Assembly: GCA_030428825.1 (NCBI GenBank)
Contig: JAUIEL010000276.1
Location: 1-8,404, forward strand
Source: a bacterium
GTDB taxonomy: Bacteria; Planctomycetota; B15-G4; JADJEK01
DNA: 8,404 nt
Direction of reading: 5' to 3'
A program made the translations under genes and the position numbers. Shown here piece after piece: positions 1-6,281 of the stretch; the first letter of the stretch is position 1; every line of letters begins with the position of its first letter. A model generated the notes under the pieces. The model made no database searches, was not told the origin of the DNA, and saw nothing but the letters and a program-made list of their open reading frames with translations.

Positions 1-55
1 CCGCCCCGACCCCACAACCGGCGCCCCGTCCCCGACTTCCGCGCGCTCCCGAGAC

Positions 56-86
56 GAAGAAAGGCCGCCCGGAACCCCGGGCGGCC
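56..86 (-). terminator. Intrinsic terminator of the tRNA-Asn gene
   Basis: A perfect 10-bp GC stem (63-72 with 77-86, loop AACC) lies about 26 bases downstream of the tRNA 3' end on the minus strand. It is followed in that direction by a T-rich run, TTTCTT (57-62 on the plus strand). Stem plus U-tract is the canonical Rho-independent form, and this is the only hairpin in the window with a clear U-tract. Confidence 0.8.
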
Positions 87-112
87 TCACGCCGCGCGTC
101 GCGGCCTTCGTC

Positions 113-188
113 TGGCTCCCCGAGTAGGACTCGAACCTACGACAAACCGGTTAACAGCCGGTTGCTCTACCAACTGAGCTATCGGGGA
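113..188 (-). tRNA. tRNA-Asn, anticodon GTT, CCA encoded
   Basis: Read on the minus strand the cloverleaf is complete. It has a 7-bp acceptor stem (TCCCCGA/TCGGGGA), a GCTC/GAGC D stem with an AGTTGGTA loop, and an ACCGG/CCGGT anticodon stem with loop CTGTTAA, giving anticodon GTT (Asn). The T arm is GTAGG/CCTAC with loop TTCGAGT. After the acceptor stem come discriminator G and a genomically encoded CCA (113-115 on the plus strand); G73 is usual for bacterial tRNA-Asn. All stems pair perfectly and there is no intron. It supplies asparagine-decoding tRNA for AAC/AAU codons. It stands alone, with a terminator directly downstream and no integrase or repeated attachment half-site visible nearby. 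Confidence 0.97.
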
Positions 189-202
189 TCGTCGAACGCG
201 AG

Positions 203-211
203 AATCTAGCA
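203..211 (-). promoter_or_regulatory. Possible extended -10 element for the tRNA
   Basis: On the minus strand TGC-TAGATT (TGn plus a -10-like hexamer, 4 of 6 matches to TATAAT) ends 14 bases before the tRNA 5' end. That would start transcription about 7-8 bases upstream of the mature tRNA. No convincing -35 box is seen at 17 bp. Assignment rests on position and the extended TGn only. Confidence 0.3.
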
Positions 212-313
212 CCCGATCGGATCGACTTCCGCCCTTTCTTGCGCCCTTTCTGGGGGCGCGGGAGGAGTTTCTCGGTCGCGGCCCGGGGAGGGGGCGGAGT
301 CCAGGGGGTGGAC

Positions 314-338
314 GCCGGGCCCCGGGGCGGGGCCCGGC
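314..338 (-). terminator. Strong hairpin just after the beta-helix gene stop
   Basis: GCCGGGCCCC (314-323) and GGGGCCCGGC (329-338) form a perfect 10-bp stem with a 5-base loop, 7 bases beyond the TGA of the minus-strand gene ending at 346. A second small stem (GTCCA 299-303 with TGGAC 309-313) follows directly. There is no U-tract, so this is a terminator-like or 3'-stabilising structure rather than a canonical intrinsic terminator. Confidence 0.5.
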
Positions 339-345
339 GGGAGGG

Positions 346-1518
346 TCACGGCGCGGTCAGCTTCAGGCCGTTCGTCGCGGCGAACCCCTGGGGGCCGGCG
401 GGGTCGGGGAGCCAGGCCTGGGTGAAGACCGTGGTGCCGGAGGGGACGGACGGGGGCCAGACGGCGAGGGTGGTGAGCGCCCCGAGCGCGTCGAGCGGGA
501 CGGGCGGCGACACGACGTCCGGGGACGGGACGAGGGTGCCGCCGAGGAACGGCGCGAAGAGGCCGGCGCCCCCGACCACGAAGACGGCGCTCCCGCCGGG
601 GAGGCCGCCGCCGACCTGGACGACCAGCGTCTCGCCCGGGAAGAGGAACCCGTCGAGCGTCAGCGTCGGCACGCCGGCCGCTCCGGCGAGGCCGCCGCCG
701 ACGTCCTGGACGTCGTTCCCGAACGTCGGGTCGAACTCGAGCGCGCCGACGTCGTCCGCCCCGACGTAGTCGATGCACGGGGACGTCCGCGTGAGGTGGA
801 ACTCCTGACCGGTCGGCCCCCAGAGCTGCGGGTCGGCGTGCAGGACGTTGCTGTACCCGGCCCCGACGAGGTCGGAGACCGTCACCAGGCCGACGCAGTC
901 GACGAACGACCCGACCGACGTGATCGTCGGGTTCAGGTAGTCCCAGTTCGTGTTCCCGAAGACGATGCACTCGACGGCGAGCGCGCCGAGCCCCTTCTCC
1001 TGGATCCCGACCCCGTTCCCGACGATCGTGCTGTGCACGAAGTGCGGCCCCTTCGCGAGCGAGCCGACGTCGTTCCCCGTGACGATGCAGCGCTCGACGC
1101 GCAGGTAGTCGTCGTCGGAGATCCCGACCGTGCTGTCGGTCACCGTGAACCCGTGGAACGTCGCCCACGGCGGCTGCGGCTTCAGGATGTAGTCGCTGTG
1201 GACCGCGGGGCCGGGGTGCAGCGCGCGGAGCGTCGTCACCAGCGGGCCGCCCTGGCTCTCGATGCGGATCCCGAGGTTCGGGATCACGACGTTCTCGTGG
1301 TAGTCGCCGGGCGCGACCGACACGATGTCGCCGGCCGCGGCGTGGTCGACCCCCTTCTGGATCGTCCGGAACGGCTTGCCGGCCGAGCCGTCCGCGACCT
1401 GGGTCGCCGCCGCGTCGACGTACCAGGTCGTCTGCGCGGCGGCCGGCGCCGTGAACGCGGCGAGCGCGGAGAGGAGAGCGAGGGCGACGACGGATCGGAG
1501 CGTGGGGGGGTGACGCAC
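346..1518 (-). CDS. Secreted right-handed parallel beta-helix protein with shared C-terminal domain
   Basis: 390 aa, exported, specific function unknown. GTG start chosen because AAGGAGGT (plus 1523-1530) lies 5 bases upstream of it (from GGAGG) and a signal peptide follows at once: R2/R8, hydrophobic residues about 9-23, and an A-P-A-A-A-Q cleavage region near 25-29. Residues 31-125 read like the DUF1565/pectin-lyase-fold start (DGSAGKPFRTIQKGVDHA at 43-60, then APGDYHENVVI). Repeated short strands with Cys/Val-Gly turns run to about 250, where a SPCIDYVGADDVGALE segment closes the helix, as in many polysaccharide-lyase-like or surface-adhesion proteins. No catalytic lyase residues could be assigned. 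Residues about 273-390 form a separate Gly/Pro/Val-rich beta domain ending in TQAWLPDPAGPQGFAATN plus GLKLTAP. It resembles the C-terminus of the divergent neighbour and may be a sorting or surface module. Hairpins follow the stop. Alternative: a structural surface protein without enzyme activity. Confidence 0.85.
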   Translation of the reverse strand: MRHPPTLRSVVALALLSALAAFTAPAAAQTTWYVDAAATQVADGSAGKPFRTIQKGVDHAAAGDIVSVAPGDYHENVVIPNLGIRIESQGGPLVTTLRALHPGPAVHSDYILKPQPPWATFHGFTVTDSTVGISDDDYLRVERCIVTGNDVGSLAKGPHFVHSTIVGNGVGIQEKGLGALAVECIVFGNTNWDYLNPTITSVGSFVDCVGLVTVSDLVGAGYSNVLHADPQLWGPTGQEFHLTRTSPCIDYVGADDVGALEFDPTFGNDVQDVGGGLAGAAGVPTLTLDGFLFPGETLVVQVGGGLPGGSAVFVVGGAGLFAPFLGGTLVPSPDVVSPPVPLDALGALTTLAVWPPSVPSGTTVFTQAWLPDPAGPQGFAATNGLKLTAP

Positions 1519-1724
1519 GGAGACCTCCTTCTTCCTTCGGCCGAGCGCCGTCCCCGATCGGTCGAGGAGGCGCCTCGAACGCCCTCAGTCTACTCGGGCG
1601 CGGGCCGGCGTGGGGGGGCGCGAACCCCCACGGTCCGGGAGACGCTTCCCGCCCTCGGCCCCGGCTCGGGTACGATCGGCGCGCCGAGAACCCGTCCGTC
1701 CCATCCGCCGATCCGGAGCCCCGC
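1519..1724. promoter_or_regulatory. Divergent intergenic region with two inverted repeats
   Basis: These 206 bp must hold the promoters of both divergent exported-protein genes. Visible elements are a TCGAGG/CCTCGA inverted repeat at 1562-1578 containing the palindrome GAGGCGCCTC (1567-1576), and a perfect 8-bp inverted repeat CGTGGGGG (1609-1616)/CCCCCACG (1625-1632). A weak plus-strand -10-like TACGAT lies at 1671-1676 without a clear -35, and a weak minus-strand TAGACT at plus 1587-1592. Operator function is inference; a shared site could co-regulate both genes. Confidence 0.35.
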
Positions 1725-2972
1725 ATGGACCGTCCCTCCTCGCGCGCCGTCGCGTCGTCGCTCGCGCTCGCCGCCGCCCTCGTGGCCGCCCCCGACCTCC
1801 GCGCCCAGAGCGGGACCGCGACCAAGCGCCTGGTGAAGGCCGACCCGGCCGCGGCGCGGCTCGAGCGCCGCCCGGCCGCGCCGCCGAGCTTCGTGTCGGC
1901 CGGCGCGAACCCGTGCATCCTGCTGACCGGCTACTGGCCGCCGTCGAACGAGGCGATCCGCCGCTTCAGCCCGAGCCCGGTTCAGAACCCGCTGGGCTGG
2001 ATCGGGCAGAACTGGGAGAACCGCGGCTACGACGTCTACTCGTACTTCCCCGAGTTCAGCCCGCCGACCTGCACGAGCTGCGGGAAGGGGACCGGCGACC
2101 TCGAGGTCGACTACCAGGACACCTCGGTCGACTTCTGGAACATCGCCAACGCGGTGAAGCCGATCGCGATCATCACCTTCAGCCGGAGCTCCTCCTCCCT
2201 CAACTGGGAGGTCGAGATGAACCAGTACAACCGGACGTCGTGGATCAACGACTACGTCAACCCGAAGCAGCCGACGCCGACACCTCCCGACCCGTCGGTC
2301 CCCGCGGGGACGCTCCGGCGCTCGTCGCTGCCGGTCCAGCAGATCGTGAACGACGTCGCCGCGCAGTTCCCGGGGCTGAACTCGTTCATCTGCTTCACCG
2401 GCGACGGCGGCGGCTTCCTGTCGGAGTTCATGGCGTACCACGGGGTCTGGTACCGCGGCGTCCACGCCTCGCCGGCCGACCCCGACTGGTGCGTCGCGGC
2501 CGGCCACATCCACGTCGGCAAGAACATCACCTGGCCGACCGCCCAGGCCGCGGCCGAGGTGTCGCTCCGCGCGCTGATCCAGCACGTCGACGCGATCCGC
2601 GCCCAGACCGTCTGCCAGACCGACCTCGGCTCGGGCGGGCCGGGGAACTCCGCGCTGGCGCTCTGCGGCGACCCGCTCCAGACCGGCGGCGAGGCGGACC
2701 TCCTCCTCTCCGGCGCGCCGGCGTCCACGCCGGTCCACTTCTTCGCCGGCCTCGGCCAGGGGCAGACCCCGCTCGGCCTCGGCACGTTCGTCCCGACGGC
2801 GCCGCTCGTCGAGTTCGTCGTTCCGACCGACGCGGACGGCCGGATCCTGCTGCCGAGCGTCCCCGGCGGCGGCGGCCCGGTCAGCGCGTACCTCCAGGCG
2901 GCCTACCCCGACGCCGGCGTCCCCGGCGGCATCGGCCTCTCGAACGCCCTGAAGGTCGACCTGCTGCCGTAG
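1725..2972 (+). CDS. Secreted pyroglutamyl-peptidase I (C15)-like protein with Cys-to-Ser change and shared C-terminal domain
   Basis: 415 aa. ATG start with GGAG at 1715-1718, 6 bases upstream. A signal peptide covers about 1-27 (R3/R7, Ala/Leu-rich core, cleavage after L-R-A before Q28). Residues about 61-292 follow the order of peptidase C15. CILLTGYWPPSNEAIRRF (64-81) matches the N-terminal (V/L)L(V/L)TGF strand. A strand at 146-152 is followed by NWEVEMNQYN (160-169), with E164 at the catalytic Glu position. GTLRRSSLPV (195-204) leads into GDGGGFLSEFMAYHGVWY (226-243), and HIHVG (261-265) gives H263. The usual nucleophile context is (A/T)AG..(V/L)C; here S233 occupies the Cys place. Known C15 enzymes remove N-terminal pyroglutamate in the cytoplasm, so export plus Ser suggests a changed or lost activity. 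Residues 300-415 are a C-terminal domain related to that of the divergent gene, ending YLQAAYPDAGVPGGIGLSNA plus LKVDLLP. Paired Cys residues (116/119, 223/256, 297/314) could form disulphides after export. Fold assignment moderately sure; activity unknown. Confidence 0.8.
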   Translation: MDRPSSRAVASSLALAAALVAAPDLRAQSGTATKRLVKADPAAARLERRPAAPPSFVSAGANPCILLTGYWPPSNEAIRRFSPSPVQNPLGWIGQNWENRGYDVYSYFPEFSPPTCTSCGKGTGDLEVDYQDTSVDFWNIANAVKPIAIITFSRSSSSLNWEVEMNQYNRTSWINDYVNPKQPTPTPPDPSVPAGTLRRSSLPVQQIVNDVAAQFPGLNSFICFTGDGGGFLSEFMAYHGVWYRGVHASPADPDWCVAAGHIHVGKNITWPTAQAAAEVSLRALIQHVDAIRAQTVCQTDLGSGGPGNSALALCGDPLQTGGEADLLLSGAPASTPVHFFAGLGQGQTPLGLGTFVPTAPLVEFVVPTDADGRILLPSVPGGGGPVSAYLQAAYPDAGVPGGIGLSNALKVDLLP

Positions 2973-2981
2973 CAGCCGGCG

Positions 2982-3032
2982 GAAGAGGTCCGGCGGGGCT
3001 GCGGCGGCTCCTCGCCCCGACGGTACCTCTTC
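2982..3032. terminator. Bidirectional terminator-like composite hairpin between convergent genes
   Basis: GAAGAGGT (2982-2989) pairs with ACCTCTTC (3025-3032). After a one-base bulge CCG (2990-2992) pairs with CGG (3021-3023), and after a G/A mismatch CGGGGC (2994-2999) pairs with GCCCCG (3014-3019), leaving a 14-base loop. That makes 17 base pairs. It sits 10 bases past the stop at 2972 and 45 bases from the end of the convergent aldolase, so it could end transcription from both sides. No U-tract flanks it on either strand. Confidence 0.55.
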
Positions 3033-3064
3033 GACGGACGGGGCGCCTTCGACGGACGGGGCGC
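3029..3064. repeat. Perfect 18-bp tandem direct repeat, two copies
   Basis: CTTCGACGGACGGGGCGC occurs at 3029-3046 and again at 3047-3064, head to tail with no mismatch. It lies in the 105-bp convergent intergenic space and overlaps the right foot of the composite hairpin. It ends 13 bases before the aldolase stop codon. It looks like a recent slippage duplication; no binding function can be assigned. Confidence 0.85.
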
Positions 3065-3077
3065 CGCGCGGCCGTCC

Positions 3078-3968
3078 TCAGGTGCTCGACGCCTCGAAGA
3101 TGCTCGCGATCGACGCGTCGAGCGCCCGGTCGAACTCCTCGTCGCTCTGCTGCGCGGTGAGCCCCTCGGTCAGCGCGCGCGAGAAGCTCGCGACCATGCC
3201 GTGGTTCGCGGCGAGCTTCGCGTTCGCCTCCTCGCGCGAGTAGCCGCCGGAGAGCGCGACGACCTTCAGGACGTTCGGGTGCTCGATGCAGTCGGAGTAG
3301 AACCCGGCCTGCTCGGGGAGCGTGAGCTTCAGCATGACCCGCTGGTCGGGAGGCAGCTTCCCGAGGTGCTCGAGCAGGGCGGCCTTCAGGATCTGCTCGG
3401 CCTTCGCCTTCTCCGGGGAGTGGATGTCGACCTCCGGTTCGATGATCGGCACCAGGCCGGCCGCGAGGATCCGGTGGCCGATCTCGAACTGCTGCGCCAC
3501 GTTCGCCCGGATGCCGGCCTCGTTCGCGAGCTCGATGACCGACCGCATCTTCGTGCCGAAGACGCCGGCCTCCTTCGCGCGCGCGAGGAGCGAGTCGAGG
3601 TCCGGGATCGGCTTCATGAGCCGGACGCCGTCCTTCTCCTCGGCCAACCCCTTGTCGACCTTCAGGAAGGGGACGACCTGCTTCTCCTCCCAGAGGTAGC
3701 GCGCGCTCTTCTTCCCGGCGATCTCGCGGTCCATCGTGTTCTCGAACAGGATCGCCCCGAGGATCCGGTCGCCGTCGAAGCTCGGGCTGGTGACGATGCG
3801 CGTCCGCATCTCGTGCACCTTCCCGAACATCTCCTCGTCGCCGGAGTACTCGTCCTCGCCGACGCCGTACAGGCGGAGCGCCTTCGGAGTGCTGCCGCCG
3901 CTCTGGTCGAGCGCGGCGATGAAGCCGGGCCGGGTCTCGATCTTCTCGAGCTGCTGTTCGAACGTCAT
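3078..3968 (-). CDS. fda: Fructose-bisphosphate aldolase, class I
   Basis: 296 aa, the normal length of the short bacterial class I (Schiff-base) aldolases. It cleaves fructose 1,6-bisphosphate to dihydroxyacetone phosphate and glyceraldehyde 3-phosphate in glycolysis and runs the reverse in gluconeogenesis; it is cytoplasmic and metal-independent. Family motifs in order: [16 protein letters not shown] (16-31), ILFENTMDR (73-81), [10 protein letters not shown] (99-108), GTKMRSVI (138-145), VPIIEPEVD (173-181) with the catalytic Glu, and VMLKLTLPE (211-219), where K214 should form the Schiff base. LSGGYSR (239-245) is the C1-phosphate loop. The ATG at 3968 is chosen because the family begins about here ([16 protein letters not shown]); the frame stays open far upstream only because of base composition. 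No Shine-Dalgarno sequence precedes this ATG, unlike several neighbours. It is monocistronic and convergent with the C15-like gene; no other glycolytic gene is nearby. Confidence 0.95.
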   Translation of the reverse strand: MTFEQQLEKIETRPGFIAALDQSGGSTPKALRLYGVGEDEYSGDEEMFGKVHEMRTRIVTSPSFDGDRILGAILFENTMDREIAGKKSARYLWEEKQVVPFLKVDKGLAEEKDGVRLMKPIPDLDSLLARAKEAGVFGTKMRSVIELANEAGIRANVAQQFEIGHRILAAGLVPIIEPEVDIHSPEKAKAEQILKAALLEHLGKLPPDQRVMLKLTLPEQAGFYSDCIEHPNVLKVVALSGGYSREEANAKLAANHGMVASFSRALTEGLTAQQSDEEFDRALDASIASIFEASST

Positions 3969-4364
3969 GGGCCGTGCCGGTTCGTCTGGGCCCCCGGAGG
4001 AGCGGTGTCGGATCCTCCGAGCCTGACCGAGTTCGGTGCGCGGATCAAGACGCGTCCCGAGGGCGCGACGGCCGAACCGCCCGGCCCCCGCCTGCCGCGG
4101 GATCTTCCCCGGTCCGCGCGGGCGCACTCTCCCCTCCGCTCTCGTGCTTTCCTCCCTTTCCGGCTCATGTCCCGTCCCGGTCGATTCACTGAAGGCGGAC
4201 CGCCCCGAATGTCGATGGAAACGACGACCCGCTCGTGCGTGGCCCCGGAAGGCCGAATTCGCCCGATCTCCCGCTGAAGTGGGGGCATCGATCGTCCGAT
4301 CTAGACCGACCGGATGCCGTGGTGGCATCGGGAGATGGGTCGACGAACGTGGGATGGGCAAGTC
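3969..4364. other. Intergenic region between aldolase and signalling cluster; no convincing gene
   Basis: About 396 bp between divergently oriented units, so both promoters should lie here. Seen: an inverted repeat CGGAGGA (3995-4001)/TCCTCCG (4013-4019) in the presumed aldolase leader; a minus-strand TTGATC (plus 4043-4048) with no good -10 at 17 bp; a palindrome GATCG-TC-CGATC at 4290-4301; and a hairpin GATGCC (4313-4318)/GGCATC (4324-4329) just before the first response regulator. Open frames here are Arg/Pro/Ser-rich, without domains or ribosome sites, and look like composition artefacts. No clear sigma-70 promoter was found for either unit. Confidence 0.5.
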
Positions 4365-4811
4365 ATGTGGAACGACGGTGCGAAGCTGCTGGAACTGGAA
4401 GCGACGAAGAGCGCGAACTCGGGCGTGCTTCCGGACACGGGACGGAAGAAGGTCCTGGTCATCGAGGATCACTCCTCCCTGAACTACCTCCTCGGCATTC
4501 GATTGCGTCACGAGGGGTTCGAGGTCAGCAGCGCGTTCGACGGGATCGAGGGCCTGGAGCGCGCGCTCTCCGACGGTCCCGACCTGATCGTGCTCGACCT
4601 CGGTCTCCCGAAGCTGTCGGGCGCCGACGTGCTCCGCCAGCTCCGGAGCCACCCGGCGGTCTTCGAGGTGCCGGTGGTCATCCTGACCGGTCGCCGTGAC
4701 TACGAGGTCCCCGGTCTGTTCGACGAATGGTGCAGCGTCCGGCGCGTCTTCCACAAGCCGACGCCGTCGTCCCGCATCGTGCGCGTCATCTCGACTCTCC
4801 TCGAGTCGTAG
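4365..4811 (+). CDS. Single-domain response regulator (REC only)
   Basis: 148 aa from the ATG at 4365. A phospho-acceptor receiver with no output domain, acting as a shuttle in a phosphorelay or by protein-protein contact. Residues are numbered from this start: acidic pair E34-D35 (KKVLVIEDH at 28-36), phospho-acceptor D78 (LIVLDLGLP), switch Thr T108 (VILTG), conserved Lys K131 (FHKP). A 27-residue leader precedes the fold. The alpha4-beta5 region is unusual: the common GA..Y(L/I).KP is replaced by [13 protein letters not shown]. Start is uncertain: in-frame ATGs also lie at 4314 and 4335, but the extra residues are Trp/Arg-rich, neither has a usable Shine-Dalgarno sequence (the one at 4335 abuts GGGAG with no spacer), and a hairpin spans 4313-4329. 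The stop is 15 bp before the hybrid kinase, implying one operon and a functional pairing. Confidence 0.85.
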   Translation: MWNDGAKLLELEATKSANSGVLPDTGRKKVLVIEDHSSLNYLLGIRLRHEGFEVSSAFDGIEGLERALSDGPDLIVLDLGLPKLSGADVLRQLRSHPAVFEVPVVILTGRRDYEVPGLFDEWCSVRRVFHKPTPSSRIVRVISTLLES

Positions 4812-4826
4812 CGGAGGAGGACTCGC

Positions 4827-5987
4827 GTGCCCCTGATCCTGGTGGTCGACGACTGTCCCGACGATCGGGACATCTGCAGGTTCATGCTCGACGACGCCGA
4901 GTCGAGCCACCGGTTCGTCACCGCGGAATCGGGGGAGGAGGCGATCGAGGCGATCGCGCGCGAGCGGCCGGACTGCGTCCTGCTGGACCACAGCCTCCCG
5001 GACATGACCGGCCTGGACGTCCTGAAGCGGCTGAAGGACCACCCGCACGGCGCCGCGCTCATCATGCTGACCGGGAACTCGAGCACCGAGGTCGCGATCG
5101 AGGCGCTCCGGCTCGGCGCGGCGGACTACGTCGACAAGGCGAGGCTGAGCCGCGACGCGCTCCGGAGATCGGTGCGGAACGCGCTCGAGAAGCGGGCCCT
5201 GGTGTTCGAGCGATCGAAGGCCCGCCGGAAGCTCGAGCGGACGGTCGAGGAGCTGAAGCGCCGGAACCAGGAGATCCGCAGCTTCTACCACACGCTGTCG
5301 CACGAGCTGAAGACGCCGCTCACCGCCATCCAGGAGTTCGTGGCCCTCGTCCTCGACGGCGTCGCGGGCCCGATCAACGACGAGCAGCGCGAGTACCTCG
5401 ACATCGCGCGCCAGAACTGCGGCCGGGTCGCGCTGCACGTGAACGACATCCTCGACATCACGCGCCTGGAGACGGGGAAGCTCTCCCTCGAGCTCGGCGA
5501 CGTCCGCGTGGAGGACCTCCTCGAGGAGGCGGTGCGGGCGATGGAGTCGATCGCGGCGGAGCGGGACATCACGCTCCGGTCGCGCATCGAGGAAGGCCTC
5601 CCCGCCGTGCGCGCCGACGAGGCGCGGGTCGCCCAGATCGTCGGAAACCTCCTCGGCAACGCGTTGAAGTTCACCGAGCCCGGCGGCTGGATCGAGCTCC
5701 GCGCCCGCCGCGTCGACGACGCGTGGGTCGAGGTCGCCGTCCGCGACGCGGGGAAGGGGATCGCGCCGGAAGTGAAGGACCGCGTGTTCGACCGGCTGTT
5801 TCAGGTCGGGAACGGCGACAGCGTCCTCGAATCGGGACTCGGTCTGGGCCTCAACATCTGCCGCGATCTGGTCGAACTCCACGGGGGTCGGATCGACGTC
5901 GACAGCGAGGTCGGACGTGGGAGCACGTTCCGCTTCACCCTCCCGGCGATCGCACCCGACCCGGAGGTCGTGAGCCCTCCGACCTAG
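4827..5987 (+). CDS. Soluble hybrid histidine kinase, REC-HisKA-HATPase
   Basis: 386 aa. GTG start decided by a strong GGAGGAGG (4813-4820) with 6 bases spacing. Cytoplasmic: no signal or membrane segment. REC domain about 1-118: acidic D8-D9 (LVVDDCPDD), phospho-acceptor D54 (VLLDHSLPD), T82 (MLTGNS), K104 (YVDKA). A charged coiled-coil linker follows (about 118-152), then HisKA with H-box SHELKTPL and phospho-acceptor H159, and a [13 protein letters not shown] helix (207-219). HATPase_c carries an N-box with N274 and N278 ([11 protein letters not shown]), G1 RDAGKGI (306-312), F-box VFDRLFQV, and G2 [10 protein letters not shown] (336-345). All catalytic motifs are intact. Receiver-first order means the kinase may be switched by phosphorylation of D54 by another kinase, or pass phosphate between H159 and D54 or the regulator encoded 15 bp upstream. 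The short C-terminal tail carries no further domain. Confidence 0.93.
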   Translation: MPLILVVDDCPDDRDICRFMLDDAESSHRFVTAESGEEAIEAIARERPDCVLLDHSLPDMTGLDVLKRLKDHPHGAALIMLTGNSSTEVAIEALRLGAADYVDKARLSRDALRRSVRNALEKRALVFERSKARRKLERTVEELKRRNQEIRSFYHTLSHELKTPLTAIQEFVALVLDGVAGPINDEQREYLDIARQNCGRVALHVNDILDITRLETGKLSLELGDVRVEDLLEEAVRAMESIAAERDITLRSRIEEGLPAVRADEARVAQIVGNLLGNALKFTEPGGWIELRARRVDDAWVEVAVRDAGKGIAPEVKDRVFDRLFQVGNGDSVLESGLGLGLNICRDLVELHGGRIDVDSEVGRGSTFRFTLPAIAPDPEVVSPPT

Positions 5988-6034
5988 AGGATCGCCGGCG
6001 GTCGCCGGAGCAAGGAGAGAGGGAGAGCGGGAAC

Positions 6035-6277
6035 GTGGGATTCGACGAGCGGAGGACGTTCTTGAAGTCGGGCGTGGCGGCGCCCCTCTCGGCGCCCTCG
6101 GCGCGAGCCCGCCGCTCGAAGAGGCCCCCGGTCCGCGACGCGTCCGCGTCGCTCCCGCCGGCGGCGCGGCGGACGTCCGCCGCGAGGCGCACCCCGATCG
6201 TCGAGACGCGCGCCTCCGACGCGAGCGTCCCCGCGAGCCCGACGCGACGTCGGCGGCTCCCCTTCCTCCCCGCGTGA
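6035..6277 (+). pseudogene. Possible remnant of a Tat-exported protein gene (or a small ORF)
   Basis: The 294-bp gap between the two kinases holds a GTG-initiated frame (80 aa) with purine-rich GGGAGAG upstream (GGAG 6022-6025, 9 bases spacing). Its first 20 residues read (V/M)[19 protein letters not shown], closely like a twin-arginine signal (RRxFLK followed by a weakly hydrophobic Ala/Gly/Val stretch). After that it becomes Arg/Pro/Ser/Ala-rich with no domain. Moving to the next frame after the Ala at 6118-6120 continues LGASPPLEE, as a normal Tat h- and c-region might, and that frame stays open to a TGA at 6283-6285 overlapping the next gene's ATG in an ATGA. This suggests an indel-damaged, truncated gene. 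It could equally be a chance match in GC-rich spacer; I favour a remnant only weakly. Confidence 0.3.
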
Positions 6278-6281
6278 TCGC

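Noticed and set aside
113..345. tRNA gene as an integration site for a mobile element.
   Set aside because: No duplicated tRNA 3' end, integrase or phage gene is visible on either side. The CGCCCTTTCT repeat at 230-239 and 242-251 is too short to be an attachment site.
206..1918. 570-aa minus-strand frame and 346-aa plus-strand frame over the beta-helix gene.
   Set aside because: Both are low-complexity Arg/Pro/Gly/Asp/Val translations; the 346-1518 frame has a signal peptide, a ribosome site and family similarity.
3201..4277. 358-aa plus-strand frame over the aldolase.
   Set aside because: Antisense to a complete class I aldolase with all active-site motifs; Arg/Leu/Asp/Val-rich shadow translation.
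3965..4288. 107-aa minus-strand frame whose TGA overlaps the aldolase ATG, suggesting translational coupling.
   Set aside because: The product is Arg/Gly/Ser/Pro-rich with no recognisable fold, and the overlap can be chance. Without conservation data it is not supported as a gene.
4727..6034. Plus-strand frame overlapping both the first regulator and the hybrid kinase.
   Set aside because: A frame shadow of the hybrid kinase; very Arg/Pro-rich. Only its end (6035-6277), beyond the kinase stop, is considered separately as a possible remnant.
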